64,000 nucleotides of DNA from contig NC_082696.1 in NCBI RefSeq assembly GCF_949987515.2, positions 1,263,501 through 1,327,500 on the forward strand, read 5' to 3'. This DNA is from Delphinus delphis (Eukaryota > Chordata > Mammalia > Artiodactyla > Delphinidae). A program made the position numbers and the translations under genes. The notes beneath the pieces were generated by a model, which did not search any database, had not been told where the DNA came from, and saw only the letters and a program-made list of their open reading frames with translations. Positions 34,556-46,019 of this stretch are shown here, piece after piece (within the stretch, counting starts at the first letter, position 1; each line of letters starts with the position of its first letter).

Positions 34556-34725
34556 TAAGTTAAATGATTTAAACACACCAATTAAAATACAGAGTTTGTC
34601 AGATTAGATAAATTTAAAGAGCTAGGTCATCTATCTGCTGCCTACAAGAAACCCACTTTAAACATAATGACACAAAAAATTAAAAATATTTATGCCATGT
34701 TGACATTAGTCAAAAGAAGCCTGGG

Positions 34726-34919
34726 GGGCTTCCCTGGTGGCACAGTGGTTGAAAGTCCACCTGCCGATGCAGGGGACACGGGTTCGTGCCCCGGTCCGGG
34801 GGGATCCCACATGCCGCGGAGCGACTGGACCCGTGAGCCATGGCCGCTGAGCCTGCGCGTCCGGAGCCTGTGCTCCGCAACGGGAGGGAGAGGCCACAAC
34901 GGTGAGAGGCCCGCGTACC

Positions 34920-34960
<41 letters not shown>
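34726..34960 (+). mobile_element. CHR-type SINE with ggga insertion
   Basis: Full-length copy ending in about 38 A. Flanked by aagcctgg at 34717-34724 and 34959-34966 as the target-site duplication. It carries cgggagggagaggcc where most copies have cgggagaggcc, a 4-bp ggga insertion shared with the copy at 35922. It interrupts the old L1, whose sequence resumes at gcctggagcagctgtgttaa. Confidence 0.96.
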
Positions 34961-34961
<1 letters not shown>

Positions 34962-35921
34962 CCTGGAGCAGCTGTGTTAATATCACAAGGAGATTTCCGG
35001 GCATAGTCCGTTCAGGGGCAGAAAGCAGGTGTCCTAATAATAAAGTTGTCAATTTAACAACACAATGTAAAAGTCCCAAATGTTTAGGTGTCTAATAACA
35101 GAGCTTCCAAATATAGTAAGAAGGACTTGGACAGAAAGGGAAAATGGGCCCACAGCATAGTCAAAACCCACTTCAGTACTCATCTGTAATTGATAGAATA
35201 AGCCAACAGGAAATCAGCCACGGTAGAGAAGACGGCCAGCTCGTCATGACAGACCTTCATAAAACTCACCTCCCAACAAGGGCACACATTCTATCCACTT
35301 TCCAAGGAGCATTTACCAAGACTGACCATGCTCTGAGCAATAAGACAAATCTCAATAAATTTGAGAAGATTTAAATCATACAAGTTTATTCTCTGAAGGA
35401 AAAAATATATATATTAACTGAGTTATTAATAGCAGAAAATTAACAGCAGAAAGATACCTAGAAAAATCCCCAAATAGTTGAAAATGAGTAAACGTGTTTC
35501 TGAATAACCTGCATGCCAAAGAATAAGTCAAGAAGGAAAACAGGAAATGCTTTCAACTGAATGACAGCACATCATACACAAATCTGCCGGAGAGCACTAC
35601 GTGCTTCCATTAGAATAAAAGAAAAATCTAAACTAATGACCTCAGCTTCCAGCTTTAGAATCTAAAACCAGGAGGGCAAACAGAACAATAAGCTGAAGAA
35701 GGCACAGATCAAAGATCAGAGTGGAAACCAGTGACATAGAAAACAGAAAAGTAATAGAAAACTGAATGAAACAAAAAGCTGATTCATTAAGAATTTCAGT
35801 AAAACTGATAACCCTCCAGCTAGCCTGAACAGGAATGACAATGGGATGACCGACACTGGGAGTGCCAGAGGCAAAGCACAATGGATTCTACAAATACTAA
35901 ACATACAACAAGAGACTATTA

Positions 35922-36128
35922 GGGCTTCCCTGGTGGCGCAGTGGTTGAGAGTCCGCCTGCCGATGCAGGGGACGCGGGTTCGTGCCCCGGTCTGGGAAGA
36001 TCCCACATGCCGCGGAGCGGCTGGGCCCGTGAGCCATGGCCGCTGAGCCTGTGCGTCCAGAGCCTGTGCTCCGCAACGGGAGGGAGAGGCCACAACGGTG
36101 AGAGGCCCACGTACCGCCAAAAAAAAAA
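35922..36128 (+). mobile_element. CHR-type SINE with ggga insertion
   Basis: Full-length copy with a short A tail, flanked by agagactatta at 35911-35921 and 36129-36139. Shares the ggga insertion of the 34726 copy. The surrounding sequence is old L1 on both sides. Confidence 0.97.
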
Positions 36129-37492
36129 AGAGACTATTATAACCAACTTTATGTGAATAAATTCAACAAATCAATGAAATTAAAAAAAAAAAACTCATGA
36201 AAGAGCCGTATTACCAAAGCTTACTCAGTAAGAAATAGATAACCTATCACAGAAATTAAATTTGTATTCAAAAACCTTCCTACAAAGACAATTTCAGGCC
36301 CAGATGGCCTTACTGATGAATTCTACCAAACATTTAGGAAACAATATCAGCTTTATACAAATGCTTCCTGAAACTTAAGAGGAGGCAATACCCCACCCAC
36401 CCATTCATTCATTGAGGCCAGAGTTGCTTTGATACCAAGACCATTACAATAAAAGAACTTACAGACCAACACTCTTCATGTGAATAAATGCAAAATGCCT
36501 GAATACAATTTTAACAATATAAAAAGAACAATGTTATCATGATAAAGTGAAGTTTAGCCCAGGAATACAAGGTTGTTTTAACATGAGTCAATGTAATTCA
36601 CCTTAGTAAGAAAATAAAATAAGATAAAATTAAATTAAACTAAACTTTAAAAATAAAATAAAATAAAATAATATATATGATTATCTCAATAGATGCAGAG
36701 AAAGTATTTGAAAATATTTAACATTCATTCTAATAAACACTCTCAAAAAACTGGGAGTAGAAGAGGACTTTCTCTACTTGATAAAGGACATCTACATAAA
36801 ATCTGACATAATGCTTATGATGAAAGACTGAACACTTTCCCTGAGGTTCAGAAAAATGGCAAGGACATCTACTCACATCACTTTTATTCAACATTGGACT
36901 GAAAGTTCTAACTAGTAAATTAAGGTAAGAAAAGAAATAAATGGCATCCAGACTGGAAAGGAAAAAGCAAAATTGTCTTTATTTGCAGACGAGATATTAT
37001 CTACGTAGAAAATCCTGTGGAATCCACAAAAATGTTACTATAATAAATGAGCATAAAGAGATTGAAGGACACAAGATAAATATATAAAAATAGTTATAAT
37101 CTATATATCAGCAACAGACAATCAGAAACTGAAATTGAACATACAGTGTAATTTAGAATAGCATCATCAGTATAAGATACTTAGCGATAAATCTGTAAAC
37201 AGATATACAGGACGTGTACACTTAAAATTGTAAAAAACATGGCTGAGAGAAATTAGAGAACAAATAAATGAAAAGTCATATCATGTTCATGGTGCTGAAG
37301 ACTCAACAGTGTTAAATTCTTCCCAAATTAATCTATAGAATCAATGCAATTTTGATCAAAATCCCACGAGGCTTTTATTTATTTATTTTTTAGAAACTGA
37401 AAACCTTATTTTAAAGTTTGGGAATGAAAAGTATCTAAATTGGCCAAAAAACATTAAAGGAGAAGAACACAACTGGAAGATTCACATGATTT

Positions 37493-37598
37493 TTTTTTAC
37501 ATCTTTATTGGAGCATAATTGCTTTACAATGGTGTGTTAGTTTCTGCTGTTATAACAAAGTTAATCAGTTATACATATACGTATGTTCCCATATCTCA
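37493..37598 (-). mobile_element. Very short L1 tail insertion in old L1
   Basis: About 105 bp: poly(T), acatctttattggagcataa, and on to cgtatgttcccatatc. This is the last ~100 bp of a young L1 in minus orientation. Flanked by tcacatgattt at 37482-37492 and again at 37599-37609. Confidence 0.92.
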
Positions 37599-38325
37599 TC
37601 ACATGATTTAATTTAAAGTTTACTATGAAGATACAGTAAACAAAACTGTGATGCTGACATGGTTTATACACGTAGAATTACAGTCCAGAAATAGAGCCAC
37701 ATATTTATGACCCACTGATTTTCAAGAAGGATGCAAAGACAATTCAGTGGAGGGAAAAAATAGCCTTTCAGCAAATGGTGCTGGAACAATTGGATATCTT
37801 ATGCAAAAATTAATTTCTATCCATGTCTCATACTATGTTAAAAAAAAAACTCAAAATAGATCATAGACTTAAGGTAGAATATAAATTCTAGTAGAAATCA
37901 TTGGAGAAAATCTTTGTGACCTTGAGTTGGACATAGATATTTAAAGTTGGACAGCAAATGTGTGATCCATAAAAGAAGAGAAATTGATAATCTGGGCATC
38001 GTCAAAATGAAGAGCAAAAGCTTGTCAAAAGCCACCACCATTGAGAGGGTGAAAACACTAGCCACAGACTGGGAGGAAACATCCACAAATCACACAGCTG
38101 AGAAAAGGCTCATATTTTAAATGTATAAGGACTCCCCAGACTCAGTAATAAGAAAACAAACAACCAATTGGAAAATGGCCAAAAGACTTGAACAGACATA
38201 TCACCAACGGAGATATCTGGATGGAAAATAAACAGATGAAAGAAGCCCAGTGTCATTAGCCATTAAGGAAATGCTGCAACCCCAGGAAGGAGGTATCCCA
38301 TCCCTGTCAGCTCACATGAAGATGA

Positions 38326-38354
38326 CTAACCAGGACTGGATTAGTCCTGGTTAG
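38326..38354. repeat. Perfect 12-bp inverted repeat, 5-bp loop
   Basis: ctaaccaggact (38326-38337), loop ggatt, then agtcctggttag (38343-38354), an exact reverse complement. It lies at the point where recognisable L1 sequence ends. Confidence 0.95.
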
Positions 38355-38889
38355 CATGGCAGTCAAGGCCCAGCTAAAGACTGAGAATGGGGCATTTCCT
38401 GTTAAATATCAACAAACCCGAGACCCAAAGCCTCTCCAGAAAGCCTCAAGCATGTGAAGAGAAGGACCCCCTTCTTCGCTGTGTCCCCTGCACTCCTGGT
38501 GAGGGCTTCCTTTTATTTGAGGTAATAAAACATCCAGTTTTCATTTTCCAAATAACTTCTCAGCTACAAGCCCCAAAGCATCACATCGTAACAACCTGGA
38601 GTGAGGAAGCTGCCTAAATTGAGGGATGTTAAAAGCCTTGAAACCGTCGGTGTCTGGGAGGTGCAGAGACAAAGGAGGCCACTCCGTTAACAGCCACAGA
38701 GGACGGCTGGCCTTTGCACCAGCAGCCTCGTGAAACAGGAGAGACGCGGTCGTGCTCTACAGCTCAGCTGAATGGCACGGAGACCACGTGTGCTCACCGT
38801 TTCTCTCAGAGGTTGCAGGTAAGTTATTTAAAAATCTCCTTTTCTTAAACTGTTTTCTCTCAAAGAAAAGAATCCCCGGGATCTACTTC
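38355..38889. other. Unassigned non-coding sequence
   Basis: No repeat named. A consensus splice-donor word caggtaagt lies at 38817-38825, without other exon evidence. Confidence 0.4.
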
Positions 38890-39100
38890 AAGTGGCATTT
38901 ATGGAGGACCCACGGCAAGCCAGGCCTGGGACTGGGAATTTACATTAATTAATCATTATAACAAGCTGGGAAGTTCTAAATTTTTGCCTGAATTTCATAA
39001 ATGAGGAGTCTGAGGGTCAGAGAACTACAGTAATTTATCCAAGATTCCAGAGTGAATCCAAGATAAAACCAGTACTTTTTGACATACGTCAGGACTCTCT
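38890..39100 (-). mobile_element. MIR SINE, minus strand
   Basis: 'tttcataaatgaggagtctg', 'agggtcagagaactacagta' and 'atttatccaagattccagag' match MIR antisense ('cagatgaggaaactgaggcacagagaggttaagtaact...'). About 200 bp. Confidence 0.7.
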
Positions 39101-39814
39101 CCACGTGCCTTGGGTTCTATATTTAGACTGAGTGGAAAGAGGCCTGGGAAATGCATTAGCCCATCTGGAGGTGAATCTGATACTTTCTCATTTGTCTCAG
39201 GGAGTAAGGTGAATGGAATGAGAAGTGGGGCTTCAGGGGAGGGGAGGGAAACCAGAAAACTCTTGGCCTCAACCCCTTCCCCTCTCTTTCCTTTTTCTCC
39301 CAGTCCCTTTCTGGAAAGTTTGTTTTTCTCCCAATAAAACTGGAATTCATCACTGTGCATGTATTTAAATATTTTAGTTTGTCTCCTAAAATAAAACTTG
39401 GTTCCCACGTATGTACTTAATGGGTATCATCATGTGTCCTCTTCAGAATACTCTGTGGACAGAGTTTCTACTCTATCATGCATGGTCAGGAATTGATTTT
39501 CCTAATAAATGCTTCAAAATTTTTTTCCATCATGAAATGTAGTATAAATCAGTGTCTCTTCATCTAATTTTATTTCCCCTTGGGCAAGGAATTTTCACTT
39601 CTAACAGTTGAGCTTTTCAAAGAAATTTTTTAATGGACAGATTCTTTTCAAATGTGTATTACTTTTTCTGATAATAGTAACTTGAAACTTTTCCTAAAAA
39701 GTATTTCAAAAGTTTCATGAACTCAAGGAAACACTTAGGGAAAATGCAGAGCTTTGAAAAAAATTTAAAAAAAAATCATTCAATCAAGAGAAATGAAGTT
39801 GATACAGAAGACAA
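39101..39814. other. Unassigned non-coding sequence
   Basis: A 127-codon minus frame (39025-39408) overlaps the MIR and has no recognised motif. Nothing else seen. Confidence 0.4.
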
Positions 39815-40075
39815 CTTGGGTGAAACTTGAGGATGTTTTAAGCGAGAGAAGCCAGATACAAAAGACCATATATTGTACGATTACATTTATATGAAATGTG
39901 GCTGCTGAGGGCTGGGGGGATGGATGTGGGAGGGGACAGAGAGTATCAGCTTCTTTTAGAATAAAAAAAAATGTCCCAAAGTTATATTATGGTTACGGTT
40001 GCACAGACTGAGAATATACTAAAAATATTCATTTGTATGGTATGTACATTGTATCTCAATATTACTATTAAAATA
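39815..40075 (+). mobile_element. Old L1 3' end (L1ME-like), sense
   Basis: 'accatatattgtacgattac', 'atttatatgaaatgtggctg', 'gagggctggggggatggatg', 'atggttacggttgcacagac' and 'tacattgtatctcaatatta' follow the L1ME-type 3' terminus in order. Confidence 0.75.
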
Positions 40076-40264
40076 TTCAGTTACAGAAAAGATCAGTCCA
40101 TGTAACTTCAGGAGTTTTGGATTGACTGGAATTTCATGAATGAAATGTAATAAGTAAGATCTATTTAACGAATTTTCACGGATATTCGGGTTTTATATGA
40201 GTTTGAGTTGATTTTCTGATGTTTTCCCCATTTTTATCACATCTTCAATAGGTATTAATTCTAG

Positions 40265-40335
40265 TTCTTAAACTTAATGTGTGACCTTGAGCAAGTTAAG
40301 TAACCTTTCAAAGCCTTATATTCTTCACCCCTCCC
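40265..40335 (+). mobile_element. MIR core fragment
   Basis: 'gtgtgaccttgagcaagtta' followed by 'agtaacctttcaaagcctta' is the MIR core word order. Confidence 0.6.
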
Positions 40336-41626
40336 CCATCACACACATACGCCAATGTACACACACTCACCACCAATACATACATCTTTCTGGGAAAGAC
40401 TTTTCAGAAAGATAGAAAAGAGAAAAATACATACAACTTGTTGTTACATACAACTCCACAATGAGTGTATGAGGCATGTACTATGTATGCCTGAAAACTA
40501 ACCAATACAAGGAAACAACAAAAATGTATGTTGTAGCTTCTTAAGAATCTTCAGGCTTAAGGTTTCTCCAGGGATGTTCAGAGCACCCAGAGCCCCACAC
40601 TGATTCTCTGCGGTAAAGGTAGGATCTTGGAAGAGCCAGAACACTAATAGAAGAAAGAGAAATTAAGGGAGAGCCAACCCATGCCGCGAAAATCACCCAA
40701 ATTAATGTCTTTGCGAGAATTACGTGTTGATTGTCAACTCCACACAAGCCCACAGGTTTGTTGAGTAAGAACAGCTAAGTTTATTAGATTTACTAATAAA
40801 TAAGGAGAAATATCACTTGACAGAGTCTTGGTTTACTATGTCAGAAGTGGAAGGAAAGTGTAGGTTTGAGTGATTGGGATTGGGTAGTTAATGATGAGAT
40901 AATTTAGGGTTGGTGACACAAGGAAGCAAGTTTTGAGGTGAGTCTTCATACTTGCTGTTTGACAAATGAACTTTTTGCTCAGATTAGCAATATACTGTCC
41001 TGATAGAGAGACTTTTGCTTGTATTATTGAATTGTTTCTCTTGATAAGCTGGTTTACAGAAATCCCTTGAAGCAATCTTAAAGTTGCGTCTAAAATGTCA
41101 CCTCGTGGTTGAGCACAGCTACCTGGGAAACCAACTGACTTGTTACAAGACACTGGTACCGAAAGAGTCTGGATGGTACCCAGAGGAAGTGAAAAAAAAC
41201 CTAAGAGCTGTTTTGATGGTGTGAATCAGTTAAATTATGAGAATATTAAAATGAGAAATTAGACTCATAACAAGAGTGATTAGGGATGAAAACGTCATAC
41301 TACAGACAGGAAGGAATATCATAGGCACAACAGTTGAGAGAGACAAGTGTCTGTTAACAGTACAGAAGCTTACACACACAAAAAGTAATGAAAACTCTCA
41401 GGAAAACAGAGAATAAAAGTATACACACTGAAGCATGGCCATCTCTAGGTCCAGCCATCTGGAAAATATTTAGCGGCTCTTGGCTGGAAACTACTCACTT
41501 TTCTCAATTCTGTTCTTCATCTGAAGGTCTTGGGATAAGTTGTCTTCACCCCAGAATCATCTGTCCTGGTACATTGCTGACAACTTTTGCTGTAAAATTT
41601 CCTGATGGGAAGGTGGACAAGGTGAT
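40336..41626. other. Unassigned; env side of the ERV remnant
   Basis: On the minus strand this lies downstream of the integrase remnant, where env and the 3' LTR of a provirus would be. Frames of 105 and 70 codons are present (41153-40836, 40753-40541), but I recognise no env motif or LTR edge. It may be ERV-derived or unrelated. Confidence 0.35.
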
Positions 41627-41840
41627 TCAGGGTAAGACCTTATGGCTTTTCACCTGGGAGACCTTACTCCAGGGACCTCTACTCTGGAGTTGAATTGTAG
41701 TCATAAGCAATGGATATGGTCCCTTCCAACATGATTCCAAGGCCTGTCCTTTTCTTTCATTCTTAAGAAAGACAAAATCTCCAGGTTCCAGGTCCAGTAG
41801 AAGCTTCTCTGGAGCCCAAGGAGAAAAGGCAGCCTCTACC
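41627..41840 (-). pseudogene. ERV (class I-like) pol integrase C-terminal remnant
   Basis: One minus-strand frame of about 70 codons contains the LEPGD(F)V and WKGPY words, correctly spaced, and ends at a stop at 41627. These mark the C-terminal DNA-binding domain of gammaretrovirus-like integrase. Upstream (higher coordinates) the frame is closed by a stop near 41845, and I cannot follow the catalytic core. It is therefore a short, broken piece of an old provirus on the minus strand. It has no coding potential for a working enzyme. The family name is not determined; class I is inferred from the motif style. Confidence 0.75.
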
Positions 41841-41845
41841 CTTCA

Positions 41846-42764
41846 GCTACGAAACTGAGTATAATGCATGAATCTTTTGAAGTAACTTACTTTATCTGCC
41901 TGAAGTAAGGGAAAGTTGAAAATTGGGGGAATAAACACCTCATGTTAGTGAAACTCGCGTCAGGGTTTTTGGCTGCTAGAAGGTGTGAACTCATGGTCAT
42001 GAGTGTGAAGAGCCTTCATGGAGGAACCTTAGGAGTTCCAGACATTGTGGGTGGTGTGAGCCCTACAGGACCATTGGCCACCTCTGTCCAGGGAAGGTGA
42101 TAACGTGTCTGCGTAAGTGGCAGTTCTCACTCAGAGCTCTCTGTGACAATCCTGGCAACGATGGGGAGACTGATTTGTTTTCTACGTCGGGAACCTACAT
42201 AATTGCATTTATTTATATATTTTCCTTTTCTACTGTCCAGGCCACAGACAAGTAAAAGTTCCAATTAGTTCTGAGAAGAACCAAACAATGACCAGGACAC
42301 AGTCAAAACTCATCATACAGCATAATCACATGGAACCCTGAGGCTTAGGCTCCTGAGTGTGTTTCCCATCTTTCAGTTTCACTAGCAAGAAACACTCGAT
42401 CAATAGAGACGTTTTGGCATTGTATTCAGCACATTTCTCACCCATATTGACTGAGTCAAGCGGCCAATCTATCTTTGCTGTAATAGGTAATTTCATGAAA
42501 AAAAAAAGTTGCCAGGGTTTTATTTGAGGAACTCTGGCTCCACCCAGTGGCTGGCCTGACAGCCCTGCAAATTGTCCTGTCATTTGCGACCAGATTCTTC
42601 TCCATATCTTCTCTTCTAATCTGGAGTCAAGCTGTTGAGTTCTGTTATCATTTGTAATGCAGTTAGATTCATTTGTCTCGGTCTGCGTTCTCTCTTGGGA
42701 TCCCCTTAAATCCTGGTTGATTGTTTTTTCCACTTTGCATACAATAAATTTTACTTTGGCTTCT
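41846..42764. other. Unassigned; possible further ERV sequence
   Basis: On the minus strand this is upstream of the integrase remnant and could hold degraded pol. The 135-codon minus frame 42733-42326 shows no motif I recognise. Confidence 0.35.
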
Positions 42765-44770
42765 CTATGCCTGTTGGCATTTCTCTGGAATTTGACAAAT
42801 ACATAGAGTCATATGTAACCATACAGAATTCCATCACTCTAATCATTTGACTGTGTGGCTTGTTTGTACTGAATCCCTTCCCAAGCCCTGAGAAACCACT
42901 GATTTTCCTTCCATCCCTATATTTTTACCTTTTCCAGGATGTCATATAAGTGGAAAACTATAATATGTAGCTTTGGGGGTCTGGCTTCTTTCACTCACCA
43001 AGATGGAGCTGGAATTCATCCGTGACCCTTGTGAATCGTCTGCTCACTCCTTTTCACTGCTAAGTCGTGTTCCTCTGTGAAAATAGACCACGGTTCTTTC
43101 ATCCATTCTCCTTTAAAGGACAACTTAGCTGTCTCCAGCTTGAGGTGTTATAAACCACTTTTTGTGGAAACATAAGTTTTCCATTCACTTAGGTAAAAAT
43201 CCAGAAGACGGCTTTCTGGACCATATGGTAAGTATATGTTTATCATTATAGGAAACAGCCAGCTGACATCTAAGGTGGCTCTACTATTTTTGCATTGCTG
43301 CCAGCAAAGAAGGAGCACTCTTGTGGTTCCACATCCGTACTGGCGCTTGGTATTGTCACTGTAAAAAAACAAAGTAATTTTAGTGATACTTATTGTTGAG
43401 AGAGAGAGAGCTCTGGATACAAATCCTTTATTAGATATGCAATTTGTAAATAGTTTCTCCAAATCTGTGGCTTGTTTTTTTGTGTTATATTTACAGTGTC
43501 TTTTGCAAAGCAAAAGTTTTTAATTTTGACTGAGTCAAATTTAACAAATGTTTCTTTTATGAGTCGTGCTTTTGGTATTGTATCTATAAACTCACCACCC
43601 AAACTAAAGTCATACAGATTTTCCTTGAAGTTTTCCTCTAGAAGTTTAATAGGTTTTCATTTTGCATTTAGGTCTATAACTCATTATGAATTAGTGTTCG
43701 TATATGGGCCAAGGTATGGATAAATTTTTTTTTTTTGGCATATGAATATCCAAGTGTTCCCACGACATTAATTGAAAAGACTATCTTTCTTGACTGAAAT
43801 GCCTTTGCAACTTTGCCAAAAGTCACTTGCCAATGTATGTGTGAGTTTACTCCTGGACTCTTTCCTGTTCCATAGATTTATTTGTCCATCACAATGCCAA
43901 TACCACACTGTATTGATTACTGTAGCTAAATAGTAAGTCTTGAAATTGGGTCATAGGAGTTGTACAAATTTGATCCTTTACTTGTTTGTTTTTTCCCCAG
44001 AATTGCTGTTGTTATTTGTGGTTCCTTTGCTTCCTATGTGAGGTTTAGATTCAGTTTGGTACCTACAGAACAGACTTGCTGGAATTTGACTGATCAACCT
44101 GGTGGGAATTGGAAGAACCAACATCTTTAAAATACTGAATTTTCCTATCCACAAAACAGTATATTTCTCCATTTACTGAGATCATTTTTACTTCTTTCAT
44201 CAGTGTTGTATAGTTTTTAGCATACAGATGCTTCACTTATTTTGTTATATTCATATCTAAGTATTCCATTTGTTTCAGTGCTATTGTAAACAGAATTCTT
44301 AAAATTCAAATTCTAAATGTTCATCATGTACATAGAAATATATTTAAATTTTTCTATAAGTTTTTTAACTTATAGGCATAGATATGTTTGTAATAGTACT
44401 GGCTTTAGATGTTTCTTATCATCTAACACAAGCATTTAATACTCTAAATTGCCCTCTAACCACTGCTTTACCTACATTCTGCAAATGTTGATATGTTGTA
44501 TTTTCTTTTAGCCTAAATACTTTAAATTTAGTGTGAGACTTCTCTTTTGACCCACAGGTTATACAGAAGTGGGCTCTTTAATTTCCATATATTCAAGTAT
44601 TTCCCAAATATATTATTTTTTATTTCCCAATTAATTTTGCTGTGTTCTGAGAATACACTTTTTTGTGTTTTCTATTATTTTACCATTTTTATGTCCTAGA
44701 ACATCATCTATCTTGGTGAACATTTCAACTTGAGAAAAATGTATGTTGCTGCTGTTATGTGGAATTATCA
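42765..44770 (-). mobile_element. Old L1, 3' UTR to ORF2 N-terminal part
   Basis: Antisense L1M sequence. The 3' UTR/ORF2 end is near 42960-43260 (gtaaaaatccagaagacggc). The middle has tttattagatatgcaatttg near 43428 and tatgaattagtgttcgtata near 43684. The EN side includes gttctgagaatacacttttt near 44644. The RT portion is missing around 44290-44370, so an internal deletion joined distant parts. A GA repeat lies at 43397-43410. No intact frame. Confidence 0.72.
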
Positions 44771-44849
44771 TAAATATAAATAAAGGCAAGTTGTTTAATA
44801 GTATATATTAAAAGAACACAGGATAAAAGATTAATGAGCTACTCTTTGG

Positions 44850-45960
44850 TAAAATTTTCCTAAAGAGGACATAAACAAACATAAATTATGCAGACAGAAA
44901 ACAATCACAACTGTGAACTTTTATCCTTCAAAAGACATCATTAATGATTATATCAGACTGAGAGAAAATATTTGCAAAACAAATATCTGGCAGAAAGCTT
45001 TTGTTTGGAGTATACAAATAGCTTACAATGCAATGGTAACAAAACAAATAATCCGGTTCAAAGCATGGGCAAAGATTTTAAGGGGCACTTCAATAACAGC
45101 AAAAAGATTCACAACTGGCGAAGATGCGAATGAAAAGATCCCCAACGGAATTTGTCATTAGAAAAAAGCAGATTAAATCCACAGAGAGAAACCCTTACTC
45201 ATCAGCCTGAATGCCTAATGTTTAAAGGTGTGACCATATCAGGTGTTGGCAAGGACGGATAGGAACTTGAACCCTTATACATTCCTAGAAGAAGAGTAAA
45301 ACCATTTTGGAAAACTTTTAGGCAAACTCATAAAATGTTAAATCTACACCTGTCATATGACCCAGTCATTTTACTGCTAGAATTAATACATTTGAAACAC
45401 AAATTTTTTCAGATAAATGCTCAAAGCACCTATTATTTGTAATAACCAAAACTTGGAAATAACCTAAACATCCATCAACAAGTGATGGACAAGCAACTTG
45501 TGCTGTGCTCGGGAAACAGAGCCCCACCCAGCTATGGAAAGGAGCGCGCATCGAGTCCATGTCCTGGATGAATCCAACCTGTCATGTGGAGTAAAGGAAG
45601 CAAAGTAAGCAAGAGTGTATGCCACGCGACTCCATCTGCATGAGGCTGTTGACGATGAAGCTGTTCTACAGCGACAGCAATCCCATCAACAGTTGCCTGG
45701 GACAGAGATCCTGGGAGGTGGCCTCCGGAACACGAGGACTTCAGGGCCAGCTGGACATCTTGAGGATAGTGATATCCTCAAGTGTACGCATGTATCAACA
45801 CTTATGTATCAACATAAGTCAACACTTATGTATCAACATACATGATACGCATGTATCAACACTTATCGAAGCAGCACTTTGAACATGTGCAACATATTGT
45901 ACAAAATTTTACCTCCTTAAAGCTGTAGGGACGTAAGATGAAATAAAGACTTTGAGTCAA
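44850..45960 (+). mobile_element. Old L1, sense, ORF2 C-terminal to 3' UTR
   Basis: 'gaacttttatccttcaaaag' near 44916, 'gcaaaacaaatatctggcag' near 44973, 'catatgacccagtcatttta' near 45354, 'aaacttggaaataacctaaa' near 45449. The 3' UTR holds the repeat at 45786-45866. It lies tail-to-head beside the minus L1 to its left; the two point in opposite directions. Confidence 0.72.
45786..45866 (+). repeat. Short tandem duplications in an L1 3' UTR
   Basis: acgcatgtatcaacacttat occurs at 45786-45805 and 45847-45866. The 22-bp unit beginning tcaacacttatgtatcaaca occurs at 45795-45816 and 45819-45840. The tract is built from overlapping copies of a 'gtatcaacacttat' core. Confidence 0.9.
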
Positions 45961-46019
45961 ACGAAAGCTGATAAATGTCCTGTCATGAAACTACTTTAGG
46001 AAGAAATAGTAAAGGAAAT

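Larger units (their letters stand above)
34440..38336 (+). mobile_element. Long old L1 hosting three younger insertions
   Basis: Sense L1M-type element covering most of ORF2. The endonuclease side is near 34600-35100 (tacaagaaacccactttaaa at 34644). The linker and RT follow (aaaccttcctacaaagacaa near 36271; gaattctaccaaacatttag near 36318; ggaatacaaggttgttttaa near 36561). The C-terminal side comes after (tcaatgcaattttgatcaaa near 37342; aaatggccaaaagacttgaa near 38173). It is interrupted by SINEs at 34726-34960 and 35922-36128 and by a minus L1 tail at 37493-37598. It stops abruptly at a hairpin at 38326-38354. All frames are broken. Confidence 0.8.

Noticed and set aside
38817..38825. Consensus splice donor caggtaagt
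   Set aside because: A single donor word is expected by chance every few tens of kb. No acceptor, branch site or open exon pairs with it.
45786..45866. Short direct repeats as a CRISPR array
   Set aside because: Repeats overlap each other without regular unique spacers and lie in mammalian L1 sequence.
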